From assembly GCA_032718475.1 (NCBI GenBank), contig JAUCBJ010004005.1:1-24342 (forward strand): a DNA stretch of 24,342 nt, read 5' to 3'. This DNA comes from Nemertoderma westbladi. Lineage: Eukaryota; Xenacoelomorpha; Nemertodermatida; Nemertodermatidae. The notes below the pieces were generated by a model that ran no database searches, had not been told where the DNA came from, and saw nothing but the letters and a program-made list of their open reading frames with translations. The first letter of the stretch is position 1. Every line of letters starts with the position of its first letter. A program made the position numbers and the translations under genes. Of this stretch, positions 1 to 10,163 are shown piece after piece.

Positions 1-237
1 TATAGGCCTAATATAGACACTACTAACCGCACACTGTTAATGTTCATAGAGTGTATGGGAGTGGATGGGTATATGGATGGAGGAGCCGAGCCTAGACCAT
101 TGAATAATTAATTTAGTGCAGGGAGATGTCGCGCCATTAGTCTGACACCGAGAGGGCACAGAGAAACACCAGAAGATGCCTTAACATCACCAACTATAGG
201 CCTGCCTATACTAGACACTATTAACCGCACACTATAA
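1..237. repeat. short direct repeat, two diverged copies (1-40 and 195-237)
   Basis: Both copies begin TATAGGCCT and end with a segment reading GACACTA(C/T)TAACCGCACACT, with a few bases inserted in the second copy. They lie about 194 bp apart in the same orientation. The interval between them reads openly on the minus strand for about 76 codons, but I recognise no protein in it. It is probably part of a dispersed repeat whose ends lie outside or at the edge of the window. Confidence 0.6.
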
Positions 238-604
238 AGGTAAACAAAATCCTTATCGCATTTCCAGCTGCAGTGAGTGACAGTTAGCGGCAAACTACAG
301 AGAGTTTCCAGATTACTAAGTGTTTCAACAGTATTCAATTGTATCCTTTGGCGAAAAAATTTTGGTTGTTGCCAATTTAATTATGTTCAATTATGTTCAA
401 TTGTCCCGTTCAACAACATTACATTACACTGGTACACATTTGATAAAATGTGTTCACAATTGTACAAGTCTGCGTTTTCTGGTGGCCTGTACTGTACCGT
501 TATGAAATGTCAATCATTCAATGGGAAGTACTCGGATGTGTGTGGTGGGTGGGCTGTGCGTCTAAAAGGGCGCTAAAATGGCTGGCTCTGCTAACTGCTA
601 ACTA
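238..604. other. non-genic stretch
   Basis: Both strands carry only short open frames with no recognisable motif. I see no RNA gene or mobile-element end here. It contains a small direct repeat of AATTATGTTC near 379-399. Confidence 0.5.
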
Positions 605-649
605 ACTATGTTATGTGGACTGCTGTAGCAGCAGTGCACATAACATAGT
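605..649. repeat. 45-bp near-perfect palindrome (tight hairpin)
   Basis: The outer arms ACTATGTTATGTG (605-617) and CACATAACATAGT (637-649) are perfect reverse complements. Inside them one G-G mismatch is followed by ACTGCTG / CAGCAGT arms around a TAG loop. The result is a stem of about 20 bp with a 3-nt loop. Pairing does not continue outward. It is too short for a typical animal microRNA precursor and looks more like a cruciform-type palindrome or a residue of a fold-back element. Confidence 0.8.
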
Positions 650-2202
650 CTTCCTTCCACCTGTGCCTTTATAATGTATAATGTTTTAAATCGTTTCCTA
701 ATAAACCATAATTCATGTAAATGGCGCTGTTATAAACAAAAAATGTATTAGTTACCATAAGTTATTAGTAAACAAGAAGTGTATTTACTTTCATATAATA
801 TCCTGAACTCGATTCAAATTACATTATTAGTTTACACTTTAAAATTAAACTATAAAAACGTGACATTAAAAGCGAGTAAAATAAATAAATTAAAAACACA
901 GAAATACAAACGAGTACAAACATAGAAATGAGATTTGAATATATCTACCAACATGTCGATATATAACTTAGTTGAAATACGTAACATGAAATAAAATAAA
1001 CTAAAATTGATAAAATTAAATCACCATTAAACCACATTAAACCTACTGTAGATTGTATTATTATCTATATTTTTGTTCGTCACCATTTCTATGTTTTTTC
1101 CATGAATAGCTCGACCCTTTAGGGTCGAGCTCGACCATTGTATTCCTGGCTGCTGTTGGTAGTTCGGAGTTTCACTGCTGCTTAGAATGGAATGTACAGT
1201 ATGTAAAAAAAGGCCCCGCAAACCACCTGTTGTTAACCAGAGTTGTACTTATGTCAATCAACCCAAAGGGAGCCTAAACGCGGTAGGTTCAAAGTCATTG
1301 AACCTGTGAGTTGTAACAAAACGTAACTCCGGGTATATCCAAGTGCCATAATGTCTGGTTTCAAGGGTAGTTTGGCTTTCCAAGTAGTTACAGGTCTACA
1401 TTGTATTCGCTCTCCCTATGATGACTCAATCAATAGGAACTCCGGTAGTCTACTGAATGAACGTTGGATTCCTGCTATTGCCAACTCAATTCCCAATTAA
1501 GGGCCTCCCTTTTTTTATTTACTCTTGGTATTAAATTTTTACTTCATTTTTATTTTGTAAATTTAAACTAATAATTTAAATCCTATTTAACTCCAATTTT
1601 TGTCGTATAGTATATTATTACTGTATAATGTACACGTGTACACTGTACAGTATATTCGATATATTGAATTATTGTCTAATTTTGCTGTACAGTACTGTAT
1701 GTTGTAAAGTATCTATGAATCTAATAGTCTCATTTTTGTTGTATACATTGTACATTACTGTACGAATATTCGATATTTCAATTGTCTAAATTTGTTGTAC
1801 AGTATATTGCTGTAGTATGTGGAGTATATTCGGTATGTCGTGTCATTCACTGTATGTACCGGTACTGTACGTGTACAACGTTCATCAGTGGCAGTCAATT
1901 CTTACAATTCTGTACACTTACTACCGCATTGATAAAGATAAACATTGTTTATTGAAACGTTTGTAATAACCTAACATTTTCTTGTGGCTGAAAGTCCTTA
2001 CACCGCTGTTTTCCTAATATTCTCGCCACATTCTATTTATCATGTCTTTTAATTTAGTATATTATCTCTTACAACCGACAACCACTGCCAAAAACCAGAC
2101 TCCGCAGGTTGTCGGTTATTGTCAGAGTGTGTTTTATTCACATGTTGAAATAATTCTGGGCAAGTTTGTACCCGCCCGGTTATTTCTGGCAAGTTGTCAC
2201 AT
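650..2202. other. non-genic AT-rich stretch with small palindromes
   Basis: I find no gene. Three tight palindromes stand out: 1108-1131 (AGCTCGACCCT, 2-nt loop, AGGGTCGAGCT), 1285-1305 (AGGTTCAA, 5-nt loop, TTGAACCT) and 2073-2117 (AACCGACAACC paired with GGTTGTCGGTT across a 23-nt loop). The section around 1230-1510 is less AT-rich than its surroundings, but all frames are broken by stops. Confidence 0.5.
1646..1815. repeat. imperfect tandem duplication rich in TACTGTACA
   Basis: The block with GTACAGTATATTCGATAT, ATTGTCTAA and TTTGCTGTACAGTA near 1646-1700 recurs in altered form near 1756-1815: ACGAATATTCGATATT, then CAATTGTCTAAATTTG, then TTGTACAGTATATTGCTG. The copies are about 110-120 bp apart and in the same orientation. 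The area is also dense in TACAGTA/TACTGTA words. Confidence 0.55.
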
Positions 2203-2275
2203 GCCCGGTTAGCTCAGATGGTAGAGCGTGGGACTTTTAATCCTAAGGTCAAGGGTTCAATCCCCTTATCGGGCG
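2203..2275 (+). tRNA. tRNA-Lys (anticodon UUU)
   Basis: A full 73-nt cloverleaf can be drawn. The acceptor stem is GCCCGGT (2203-2209) with ATCGGGC (2268-2274), and the discriminator is G. The D stem is GCTC/GAGC. The anticodon stem TGGGA/TCCTA has one G-U pair, with loop CTTTTAA and anticodon TTT at 2236-2238. The T stem AAGGG/CCCTT has loop TTCAATC. Internal promoter boxes are present: A box TAGCTCAGATGG (2210-2221) and B box GGTTCAATCC (2254-2263). There is no intron and no encoded CCA, as expected for a nuclear animal gene. The sequence closely resembles animal lysine tRNAs, which have the same length and acceptor stem. It should decode AAA and AAG. A 9-bp copy of its 5' end, GCCCGGTTA, lies 29 bp upstream at 2174-2182. 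Confidence 0.95.
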
Positions 2276-2278
2276 AAA

Positions 2279-2286
2279 TTTTTTTT
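2279..2286 (+). terminator. RNA polymerase III T-run terminator
   Basis: A run of eight T residues starts four bases after the tRNA discriminator base. This is the normal polymerase III stop signal and supports the tRNA being a working gene. Confidence 0.9.
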
Positions 2287-3620
2287 GTGATATTATGAAT
2301 CACTTCTGAGGAAATATTCACCCTGCTTAACGTAAGTGGTATATAGTTAATTTAAAAAATTATTTTATTTTTTCTTTTAACTATTGTCCACCTAAGAACA
2401 AATTAGGAAATCAGAAATGACTAAAATTTGTGTTTTTATTTCTCCAAAATCTCCTTTAATATTATCTAAAGTAAAGTAGTCTGATAACTAGTAAGCAATT
2501 AATTAATTGCACTGTATTTCTACTTTAATATTTAATAAATTAACATTATTATTATTATTATTATTAGAAAATTAATGTTATAATAATTCATTATTATAAA
2601 TGAACTAAAATATATATAATACTAAAACAAAAAATACATATATTATAATATTAATTAATGTATATAAAAAATTACATAGATTGATTATTACAATTTATAT
2701 ATCTTTTATTTTATTACTGTATTATTATTTATATTAAATATTGAGGTATTTTAAATTTGTAATAATTTGCCTCTATTTCAATTCAATTTTCCCGCCGAGA
2801 ATAACTCACCAGTAACCAATAGGAAAGTAGGTCTAGAAGACAACTATATTTTATTAGTGCCTCCATCCCATCACATTAATTATTATAAAACATCATCAAG
2901 CGTCTATCTCTACCAATAAATCTTGGCCACAGCAGGAGTGCGCCCACTCATGAAATCCACGAAAATGTCAACCAAGGAACAAAAAAAGTAACTTTCTCTA
3001 ATCCCAATTTTTTTCCCCTGGGTCGAAACTGTAAACATTTAGGTTCTCAAAAATGGTTATATTACAGAAATTGCATCATTGGGTGAATTTTTATAGCCTC
3101 TGAAACTTTTGGCAAAATATTTTAAAATTTTCTACTTTCTATTTGCGATTATTTGGGAAGTTTATGTGTCTTTTTTCTCATAATAATCACATGTCTAGGT
3201 CAATAGAACAGTAAAACATTTCTCTTTGGCCTTTCTACTAACGATTACAAAGGTCACTTCATCTAATATCTTGTGATTTCTATATTTTTTTTTCAATTTC
3301 AAAGAAAATAGATACACCCCTGCGAATTTTGTAATTCCGTTACGAAAATGTTCTATTTTTCTTGGTATTACAAGTTCTACTACCATCAGATATGTCATGT
3401 TCAATAATCTCTGCATTGGTTACCAGAGCTACCATTTCACCAAGTAGTGGAATATCTGCAACGTCACAGAAGGCTACAAACAGTGTAACGGATTTACATA
3501 TTTTGGTAACGGAATTACTTATCCCATTGATTAGTTATTTGAATATTGCGGGTTATTTAAATTCAGACGGGGCCCTTGGATTTTCTGCATCACTACTGTA
3601 CTGCCTTAAGGTTAGACGTT
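2287..3620. other. non-genic, strongly AT-rich stretch with ATT microsatellite
   Basis: An (ATT)n microsatellite lies at 2545-2566, followed by TATA-rich sequence to about 2760. From 2770 the composition is closer to average. Open frames on both strands between 3195 and 3622 are short and unrecognised. I see no splice-consistent exon. Confidence 0.5.
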
Positions 3621-4444
3621 GACATTAGGTCTTGCGACTTTAGGTCCAGCGACCTTAGGTCCAATAGATGATAGGTCATGACGTGATGTTAGGTTCAATA
3701 GACATTAGGCCCTGCGACGTTAGGTCCTGGTTCTGTAAAGATCTAATGTCTCAAACATATTTGGTTGAAAGATATTTCATGTAAAGACGGACGAGATGTA
3801 ATTGAACGCAATAATGGTTTAGTATTTTGTGTGGTTGGGCAGTTGTGGCAGGTCTGTTAGGCTGTCTTCAATGATTTCATGTAGTGGTAGCTGGGTAGGC
3901 CTATGGCAACCCTACACAGCTACATACAGTCCTAACCCGAAGTTAGGCTTCTATAATCGAAGAAATTTTGCTCAATTTCGTCAATTAAAAGTTTTGCAAC
4001 TGATTGCAGTGTAAATTAGGTTAAAAATTCGCACAGTAATTCCGTGACGTTCAGTTTTGTAATTACCGTTACGATCAGAAACCTTTGAAACTCGAAATTG
4101 TTAAATTTATTAATTATAATAGTTTATAAAAAGTGAGCAGCAAATATTAGGAAGTACTAGAAGTAAGTTTTACAACTCAAATTTGCATCCAATTCGCAGC
4201 AATTCTTGTTTACAAAACACCAGTTTTTTATATTCGTTTTGCCGTGTAATTACCGTGACGATTTTTTAAACAACAAATACGCAGTAATGAAATTAAATTT
4301 TGACTAATTTTTTCGATTTCCATAACTAAATATAGAATTGTCTTTCCCCTCACACCAGTCGCATTGAATATACTTTTGAGGAAGATACATTTCCACCCTT
4401 GTGAATCTGAAAATTACTTGCGAAATGTAATTCCGTTATCGTGG
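3331..4444. repeat. region with a recurring GTAATTCCGTTACG-like motif
   Basis: The motif GTAATT(A)CCGT(T/G)ACG occurs at 3331-3345, 4035-4050, 4059-4075, 4244-4261 and, in degraded form, 4426-4444. An inverted copy lies at 3504-3517 and a weaker one at 3484-3497. Several copies have a TTCGCA or TGCGAA word 5-15 bp away. When translated in the direction that reads GTAACG, copies give short V-T-E-L or V-T-V-I-T peptides. This suggests a decayed repetitive element, or a degenerate coding repeat, of unknown identity. Confidence 0.45.
3621..3730. repeat. degenerate tandem repeat, 15-bp unit GACNTTAGGTCCNGC
   Basis: About seven copies can be read: GACATTAGGTCTTGC, GACTTTAGGTCCAGC, GACCTTAGGTCCAATAGAT, a GATAGGTCATGAC variant, GATGTTAGGTTCAATA, GACATTAGGCCCTGC and GACGTTAGGTCCTGG. 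The core is TTAGGTC and unit length varies from 15 to about 20 bp. Confidence 0.75.
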
Positions 4445-5310
4445 AATTCATGCTACTGGTGTCACTCACTGTACTGCATAGTAACCTATGCTGTCTGTAT
4501 ACTGGTACTGTACTGTAGTTATAAAAATACTTGCTTGTTTGTGAAGCAAGCATCAATCAATGTAGACCGAACCTTTGGCCTTGTAAGACTTCTCATATTA
4601 CCATGATTTTGTTTGTTATTTATATATTATATATAATTAGGCCTACTGTTAATTATATATTTTTTTATTTATAATAAAGTTAATAATAATTATTATTATT
4701 ATTTAGACCCCCCTGCGAAACAGATTCTCGACACTTCCAGAGTCGCAGAGTGTATGAGACCATGTAGTGGGAAGCCAGTTTAGCCAATCAGAGCATCCCA
4801 TTCCTAGACCTTTTTCCGATGATCCTAGGCCTAGCAAGAATTGAATTATTTACGCCTATAATATTTGGATGGTCATATTTATAGTACCAATCAATCAATT
4901 GAGCTCATATCAAAAGCAAGCAAGCAAACAGTCGGCCGAAGCCGGAGGCGACCCGAGGGCTCCTCTTTCGATAGCTGCTACCCGAGGGTAGGGGTGGGCG
5001 CTACTCCTATCCCAAGATTTTCTCCCAGTTATTTAACTGGTACTCAACTTTATAAATTGAAATATCATTTAAATATATATATGGATATATATCCAATATT
5101 TATTAGAATATTATATGTAAATTATATTATGAACAATTATTTGCAATTTGTGTAGCCTTTGTGTAGCCCAAATTGTGTGTTATTTAATTAAGCAAAGAAA
5201 GCAGTAGCATAGCTAGTGTTGCTTTCTTTGGTCTAAAAGAGAAAAAAATATTAATATTAATTCGCCAAGGTGGGATTTGCATCCAGTCCCATCCATCCAT
5301 CCATCCAGGG
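4445..5310. other. non-genic stretch with a GC-rich patch and a CCAT microsatellite
   Basis: From 4620 to 4710 the sequence is AT-rich with (AAT/ATT)n. A sharply different patch at about 4930-5040 is GC- and CpG-rich, with ACCCGAGGG occurring twice (4952-4960 and 4980-4988). It ends in a small palindrome, CCAGTTA-TT-TAACTGG (5025-5040). It may be a short dispersed repeat, but I cannot name the family. A (CCAT)n tract at 5289-5307 immediately precedes the minisatellite. Confidence 0.45.
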
Positions 5311-6090
5311 TAATGAGCTGAGGTGGTGAGTATCGTGGGAGATGGGGTAATGAGCTGAGGTGGTGAGTATCGTGGGAGATTGGGTAATGAGCTGAGGTGG
5401 TGAGTATCGTGGGAGATGGGGTAATGAGCTGAGGTGGTGAGTATCGTGGGAGATGGGGTAATGAGCTGAGGTGGTGAGTATCGTGGGAGATGGGGTAATG
5501 AGCTGAGGTGGTGAGTATCGTGGGGGATGGGGTAATGAGCTGAGGTGGTGAGTATCGTGGGGGATGGGGTAATGAGCTGAGGTGGTGAGTATCGTGGGAG
5601 ATGGGGTAATGAGCTGAGGAGGTGAGTATCGTGGGAGATGGGGTAATGAGCTGAGGTGGTGAGTATCGTGGGAGATGGGGTAATGAGCTGAGGTGGTGAG
5701 TATCGTGGGAGATGGGGTAATGAGCTGAGGTGGTGAGTATCGTGGGAGATTGGGTAATGAGCTGAGGTGGTGAGTATCGTGGGAGATGGGGTAATGAGCT
5801 GAGGTGGTGAGTATCGTGGGGGATGGGGTAATGAGCTGAGGTGGTGAGTATCGTGGGAGATGGGGTAATGAGCTGAGGTGGTGAGTATCGTGGGAGATGG
5901 GGTAATGAGCTGAGGTGGTGAGTATCGTGGGAGATGGGGTAATGTGCTGAGGTGGTGAGTATCGTGGGAGATGGGGTAATGAGCTGAGGTGGTGAGTATC
6001 GTGGGAGATGGGGTAATGAGCTGAGGTGGTGAGTATCGTGGGGGATGGGGTAATGAGCTGAGGTGGTGAGTACGTGGGAGATGGGGTAAT
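5311..6090. repeat. 37-bp minisatellite, block 1 (about 21 units)
   Basis: The unit is 37 bp and can be written in two pieces, TAATGAGCTGAGGTGGTGAG then TATCGTGGGAGATGGGG. Per unit the plus strand has 18 G and only 2 C. Variants include GGGGGATG for GGGAGATG, GAGGAGG for GAGGTGG, GATTGGG for GATGGGG and TGTGCTG for TGAGCTG. The last unit before the retroelement is 2 bp short (GTACGTG instead of GTATCGTG). The minus strand lacks stop codons in all three frames. Because 37 is not divisible by three, long minus-strand frames appear with a 37-residue period, and I do not call them genes. Confidence 0.97.
6017..6090. repeat. 74-bp direct repeat flanking LINE copy A, left
   Basis: This segment equals 7388-7461 base for base. 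It includes the private 2-bp-deleted unit reading GAGTACGTGGGAG, which occurs in the window only beside the LINE fragment. It is best explained as a long target-site duplication inside the minisatellite. The same pair flanks copy B at 8793-8866 and 10164-10237. Confidence 0.8.
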
Positions 6091-7387
6091 ACTACTAGGA
6101 TCGGCATGCTGCATTGCAGCTGCATTTTTAAGAATGCTGTGCCGGCTTGTCAACAAAATTGCACCGCCACAACTCCCTATCACCCATGACATTTGCTAGA
6201 TCATCCGCATCTTTAAGGCCAGTGTCCTTTAAGATGCGTCTCAAGAAAGTCATGGGCTGTCCACCATGCTTATTCACTCCATGAGGCTGCCAAAGTACAA
6301 GATTATGCACTGGCTGGTCCTCACGGCGAAAGCAATGTCCTGCAAAGCGGAGGCGATTTTGTTCTAGTGTCAAGCTTGGGGGAACCAATGAGACACCTCC
6401 AATGTTATATAGTGTCTGGTTGGAGATGTGTGCATTGTACTTGACACAATGAACCCGGCGTAGCATTCTTGTGAATGTGCCATCCAGAGATTTGGTGTCC
6501 TCAGCAGTTAGAGCCCAGCATGGACTCCCGTAGAGGAGTACTGGAACTACTGCTGCTCTAAATAATCGGACCTTAAGTTTCCGATTAATTCTCGGTGACT
6601 TCCAAATCCTGGAAAGCCTATTCAAGGCTGCCCATGCCTTTCCCTTACGTATTCGAAGGTCCTCACCTGACTTCCGGATCCATGATCCCAGGTAACAGAA
6701 GTCGTCCACATGCTCAAGCATACCTTCCTTTGAGCTTATGCTCATCCGATCAGAGACTTGCTGAGGACTTTCAAAGTTAACTGTCAGAATTTTGGTCTTT
6801 CTGGAGTTAATAAAAAGACCAACACTAGAAGCAGCATGTTCTAATGAGCTGAGGAGCCGTTGGGCTCCCTCTAATGATTCTGAGAGTACTCCTAAGTCAT
6901 CAGCAAAGTCTAGATCAGTTAGGTACTTGGCAGGATTTCCTCGACTTCTGGAGCCAGTAGGTGGAGTTATCAATCATCACCCCATCATCATTATAATGAT
7001 CTAAGGACATGCGTAGAACATAGTCAACCACAATAATGAACAAGAATGGTGCAAGTGTGTCTCCTTGGAGGACGCCCCATAACACTTCAAATGGTTCTGT
7101 GTCACCATCAACAGTAGACACAAATGTTGTCGAACCATCGTATACTGATCTGATTGCTGTAATAATTTCATCAGGAATCCCATATAATGAAAGTATGTTG
7201 AACATACGTGAGCGAGAGACTGAATCAAAGGCCTTGAAGAAGTCAACAAAGATAACAGCCAGATGCCTGTCTTTCTTTTTTGATAACTCTTCAATTATCC
7301 TTCTAAGTGCCAAAATGGGCTCCATGGTCCCACGACATTTACGGAACCCATTCTGATTTCCACGGAGCAGTCTCTCAATGGGATCCC
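6091..7387 (-). mobile_element. 5'-truncated non-LTR retrotransposon (LINE), copy A
   Basis: A 1,297-bp block of non-repeat sequence is embedded in the 37-bp array and reads on the minus strand. It enters abruptly in the reverse transcriptase domain at GGGATCC (7387) and ends about 37 bp after the ORF stop at 6128-6130. It has no poly-A tail, only ATCCTAGTAGT at the end. The very short 3' untranslated region, 5' truncation and flanking direct repeats fit target-primed reverse transcription. The architecture resembles RTE-like elements, but clade assignment needs a phylogeny. The endonuclease region is absent, so this copy cannot move by itself. Confidence 0.9.
6128..7387 (-). pseudogene. LINE reverse transcriptase fragment, frameshifted, copy A
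   Basis: This is the C-terminal two thirds of a non-LTR retrotransposon polyprotein. The first frame (7387 to about 6975) starts without its own start codon. It contains NQNGFRKCRGT (RT fingers), FVDFFKAFD (motif A, with the first catalytic aspartate) and GVLQGDTLAPFLF (motif B). A frameshift near 6975 breaks the chain. The second frame (6973 to 6128) resumes with LTDLDFADD (motif C, the FADD catalytic pair), GLFINSRKTKIL (motif D) and YLGSWI (motif E). It then has the long C-terminal tail typical of RTE-like elements, with RLRFAGHCFRRED and a final DRELWR. All catalytic residues are visible, but the frameshift and the missing endonuclease make it a relic. Upstream, the first frame runs openly into the minisatellite without an ATG, so no real fusion is implied. 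Confidence 0.92.
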
Positions 7388-7461
7388 TGAGCTGAGGTGG
7401 TGAGTATCGTGGGGGATGGGGTAATGAGCTGAGGTGGTGAGTACGTGGGAGATGGGGTAAT
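7388..7461. repeat. 74-bp direct repeat flanking LINE copy A, right
   Basis: Partner of 6017-6090, identical over 74 bp. The LINE 5' truncation point lies directly before it, at GGGATCCC|TGAGCTG. Confidence 0.8.
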
Positions 7462-8866
7462 GAGCTGAGGTGGTGAGTATCGTGGGAGATGGGGTAATGA
7501 GCTGAGGAGGTGAGTATCGTGGGAGATGGGGCAATGAGCTGAGGTGGTGAGTATCGTAGGGGATGGGGTAATGAGCTGAGGTGGTGAGTATCGTGGGAGA
7601 TGGGGTAATGAGCTGAGGAGGTGAGTATCGTGGGAGATGGGGTAATGAGCTGAGGTGGTGAGTATCGTGGGAGATGGGGTAATGAGCTGAGGTGGTGAGT
7701 ATCGTGGGAGATGGGGTAACGAGCTGAGGTGGTGAGTATCGTGGGGGATGGGGTAACGAGCTGAGGTGGTGTGTATCGTGGGAGATGGGGTAACGAGCTG
7801 AGGTGGTGTGTATCGTGGGAGATGGGGTAATGAGCTGAGGTGGTGAGTATCGTGGGAGATGGGGTAATGAGCTGAGGTGGTGTGTATCGTGGGGGATGGG
7901 GTAACGAGCTGAGGTGGTGTGTATCGTGGGAGATGGGGTAATGAGCTGAGGTGGTGAGTATCGTGGGAGATGGGGTAATGAGCTGAGGTGGTGAGTATCG
8001 TGGGAGATGGGGTAATGAGCTGAGGTGGTGTGTATCGTGGGAGATGCGTTAATGAGCTGAGGTGGTGAGTATCGTCGGAGATTGGGTAATGAGCTGAGGT
8101 GGTGAGTATCGTGGGAGATGCGTTAATGAGCTGAGGTGGTGAGTATCGTCGGAGATTGGGTAATGAGCTGAGGTGGTGAGTATCGTGGGAGATGGGGTAA
8201 TGAGCTGAGGTGGTGAGTATCGTGGGAGATGGGGTAATGAGCTGAGGTGGTGAGTATCGTGGGAGATGGGGTAATGAGCTGAGGTGGTGAGTATCGTGGG
8301 GGATGGGGTAATGAGCTGAGGTGGTGAGTATCGTGGGGGATGGGGTAATGAGCTGAGGTGGTGAGTATCGTGGGAGATGGGGTAATGAGCTGAGGAGGTG
8401 AGTATCGTGGGAGATGGGGTAATGAGCTGAGGTGGTGAGTATCGTGGGAGATGGGGTAATGAGCTGAGGTGGTGAGTATCGTGGGAGATGGGGTAATGAG
8501 CTGAGGTGGTGAGTATCGTGGGAGATTGGGTAATGAGCTGAGGTGGTGAGTATCGTGGGAGATGGGGTAATGAGCTGAGGTGGTGAGTATCGTGGGGGAT
8601 GGGGTAATGAGCTGAGGTGGTGAGTATCGTGGGAGATGGGGTAATGAGCTGAGGTGGTGAGTATCGTGGGAGATGGGGTAATGAGCTGAGGTGGTGAGTA
8701 TCGTGGGAGATGGGGTAATGTGCTGAGGTGGTGAGTATCGTGGGAGATGGGGTAATGAGCTGAGGTGGTGAGTATCGTGGGAGATGGGGTAATGAGCTGA
8801 GGTGGTGAGTATCGTGGGGGATGGGGTAATGAGCTGAGGTGGTGAGTACGTGGGAGATGGGGTAAT
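7388..8866. repeat. 37-bp minisatellite, block 2 (40 units)
   Basis: This is the same unit as block 1: 39 units of 37 bp and one of 35 bp. Its first 74 bp are the right-hand direct repeat of the LINE insertion. The middle (about 7700-8160) has a variant group with TAACGAG, GGTGTGTATCG, GATGCGTTAATG and GTATCGTCGGAG that block 1 lacks. The right half (8151-8866) is the second copy of block 1. A minus-strand frame of 508 codons spans it, which is a repeat artefact. Confidence 0.97.
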
Positions 8867-10163
8867 ACTACTAGGATCGGCATGCTGCATTGCAGCTGCA
8901 TTTTTAAGAATGCTGTGCCGGCTTGTCAACAAAATTGCACCGCCACAACTCCCTATCACCCATGACATTTGCTAGATCATCCGCATCTTTAAGGCCAGTG
9001 TCCTTTAAGATGCGTCTCAAGAAAGTCATGGGCTGTCCACCATGCTTATTCACTCCATGAGGCTGCCAAAGTACAAGATTATGCACTGGCTGGTCCTCAC
9101 GGCGAAAGCAATGTCCTGCAAAGCGGAGGCGATTTTGTTCTAGTGTCAAGCTTGGGGGAACCAATGAGACACCTCCAATGTTATATAGTGTCTGGTTGGA
9201 GATGTGTGCATTGTACTTGACACAATGAACCCGGCGTAGCATTCTTGTGAATGTGCCATCCAGAGATTTGGTGTCCTCAGCAGTTAGAGCCCAGCATGGA
9301 CTCCCGTAGAGGAGTACTGGAACTACTGCTGCTCTAAATAATCGGACCTTAAGTTTCCGATTAATTCTCGGTGACTTCCAAATCCTGGAAAGCCTATTCA
9401 AGGCTGCCCATGCCTTTCCCTTACGTATTCGAAGGTCCTCACCTGACTTCCGGATCCATGATCCCAGGTAACAGAAGTCGTCCACATGCTCAAGCATACC
9501 TTCCTTTGAGCTTATGCTCATCCGATCAGAGACTTGCTGAGGACTTTCAAAGTTAACTGTCAGAATTTTGGTCTTTCTGGAGTTAATAAAAAGACCAACA
9601 CTAGAAGCAGCATGTTCTAATGAGCTGAGGAGCCGTTGGGCTCCCTCTAATGATTCTGAGAGTACTCCTAAGTCATCAGCAAAGTCTAGATCAGTTAGGT
9701 ACTTGGCAGGATTTCCTCGACTTCTGGAGCCAGTAGGTGGAGTTATCAATCATCACCCCATCATCATTATAATGATCTAAGGACATGCGTAGAACATAGT
9801 CAACCACAATAATGAACAAGAATGGTGCAAGTGTGTCTCCTTGGAGGACGCCCCATAACACTTCAAATGGTTCTGTGTCACCATCAACAGTAGACACAAA
9901 TGTTGTCGAACCATCGTATACTGATCTGATTGCTGTAATAATTTCATCAGGAATCCCATATAATGAAAGTATGTTGAACATACGTGAGCGAGAGACTGAA
10001 TCAAAGGCCTTGAAGAAGTCAACAAAGATAACAGCCAGATGCCTGTCTTTCTTTTTTGATAACTCTTCAATTATCCTTCTAAGTGCCAAAATGGGCTCCA
10101 TGGTCCCACGACATTTACGGAACCCATTCTGATTTCCACGGAGCAGTCTCTCAATGGGATCCC
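8867..10163 (-). mobile_element. 5'-truncated LINE, copy B (duplicate of copy A)
   Basis: This is the same 1,297-bp insert displaced by exactly 2,776 bp, with no difference that I can find. It has the same junctions, the same frameshift and the same 74-bp flanks (8793-8866 and 10164-10237). It therefore arose with the tandem duplication of the whole segment and not from a second retrotransposition. Confidence 0.92.
8904..10163 (-). pseudogene. LINE reverse transcriptase fragment, frameshifted, copy B
   Basis: This duplicates the 6128-7387 fragment. The first frame carries FVDFFKAFD and GVLQGDTLAPFLF. The second frame (9749 to 8904) carries LTDLDFADD, GLFINSRKTKIL, YLGSWI and the RTE-like C-terminal tail. 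The frameshift near 9751 is at the same site as in copy A. Both translated pieces are identical to copy A in every residue. That points to a very recent duplication or an assembly artefact, because a dead element should accumulate changes freely. It encodes no functional protein. Confidence 0.92.

Noticed and set aside
605-649. microRNA precursor
   Set aside because: The stem is only about 20 bp with a 3-nt loop and no flanking pairing, which is shorter than animal precursors.
5184-6192. Minus-strand frames of more than 300 codons across minisatellite block 1
   Set aside because: The repeat has no stop codon on the minus strand in any frame, and a 37-bp unit forces a 37-residue periodic translation in all three. 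No codon bias, domain or splice context suggests a protein.
6595-7356. Plus-strand frames opposite the LINE fragment
   Set aside because: They are antisense shadows of the reverse transcriptase frame, and no plus-strand motif is present.
7375-8968. Minus-strand frame of 508 codons across block 2 and the overlapping 281-codon frame
   Set aside because: Same artefact as in block 1. Two frames of the same strand overlap with the same peptide repeat.
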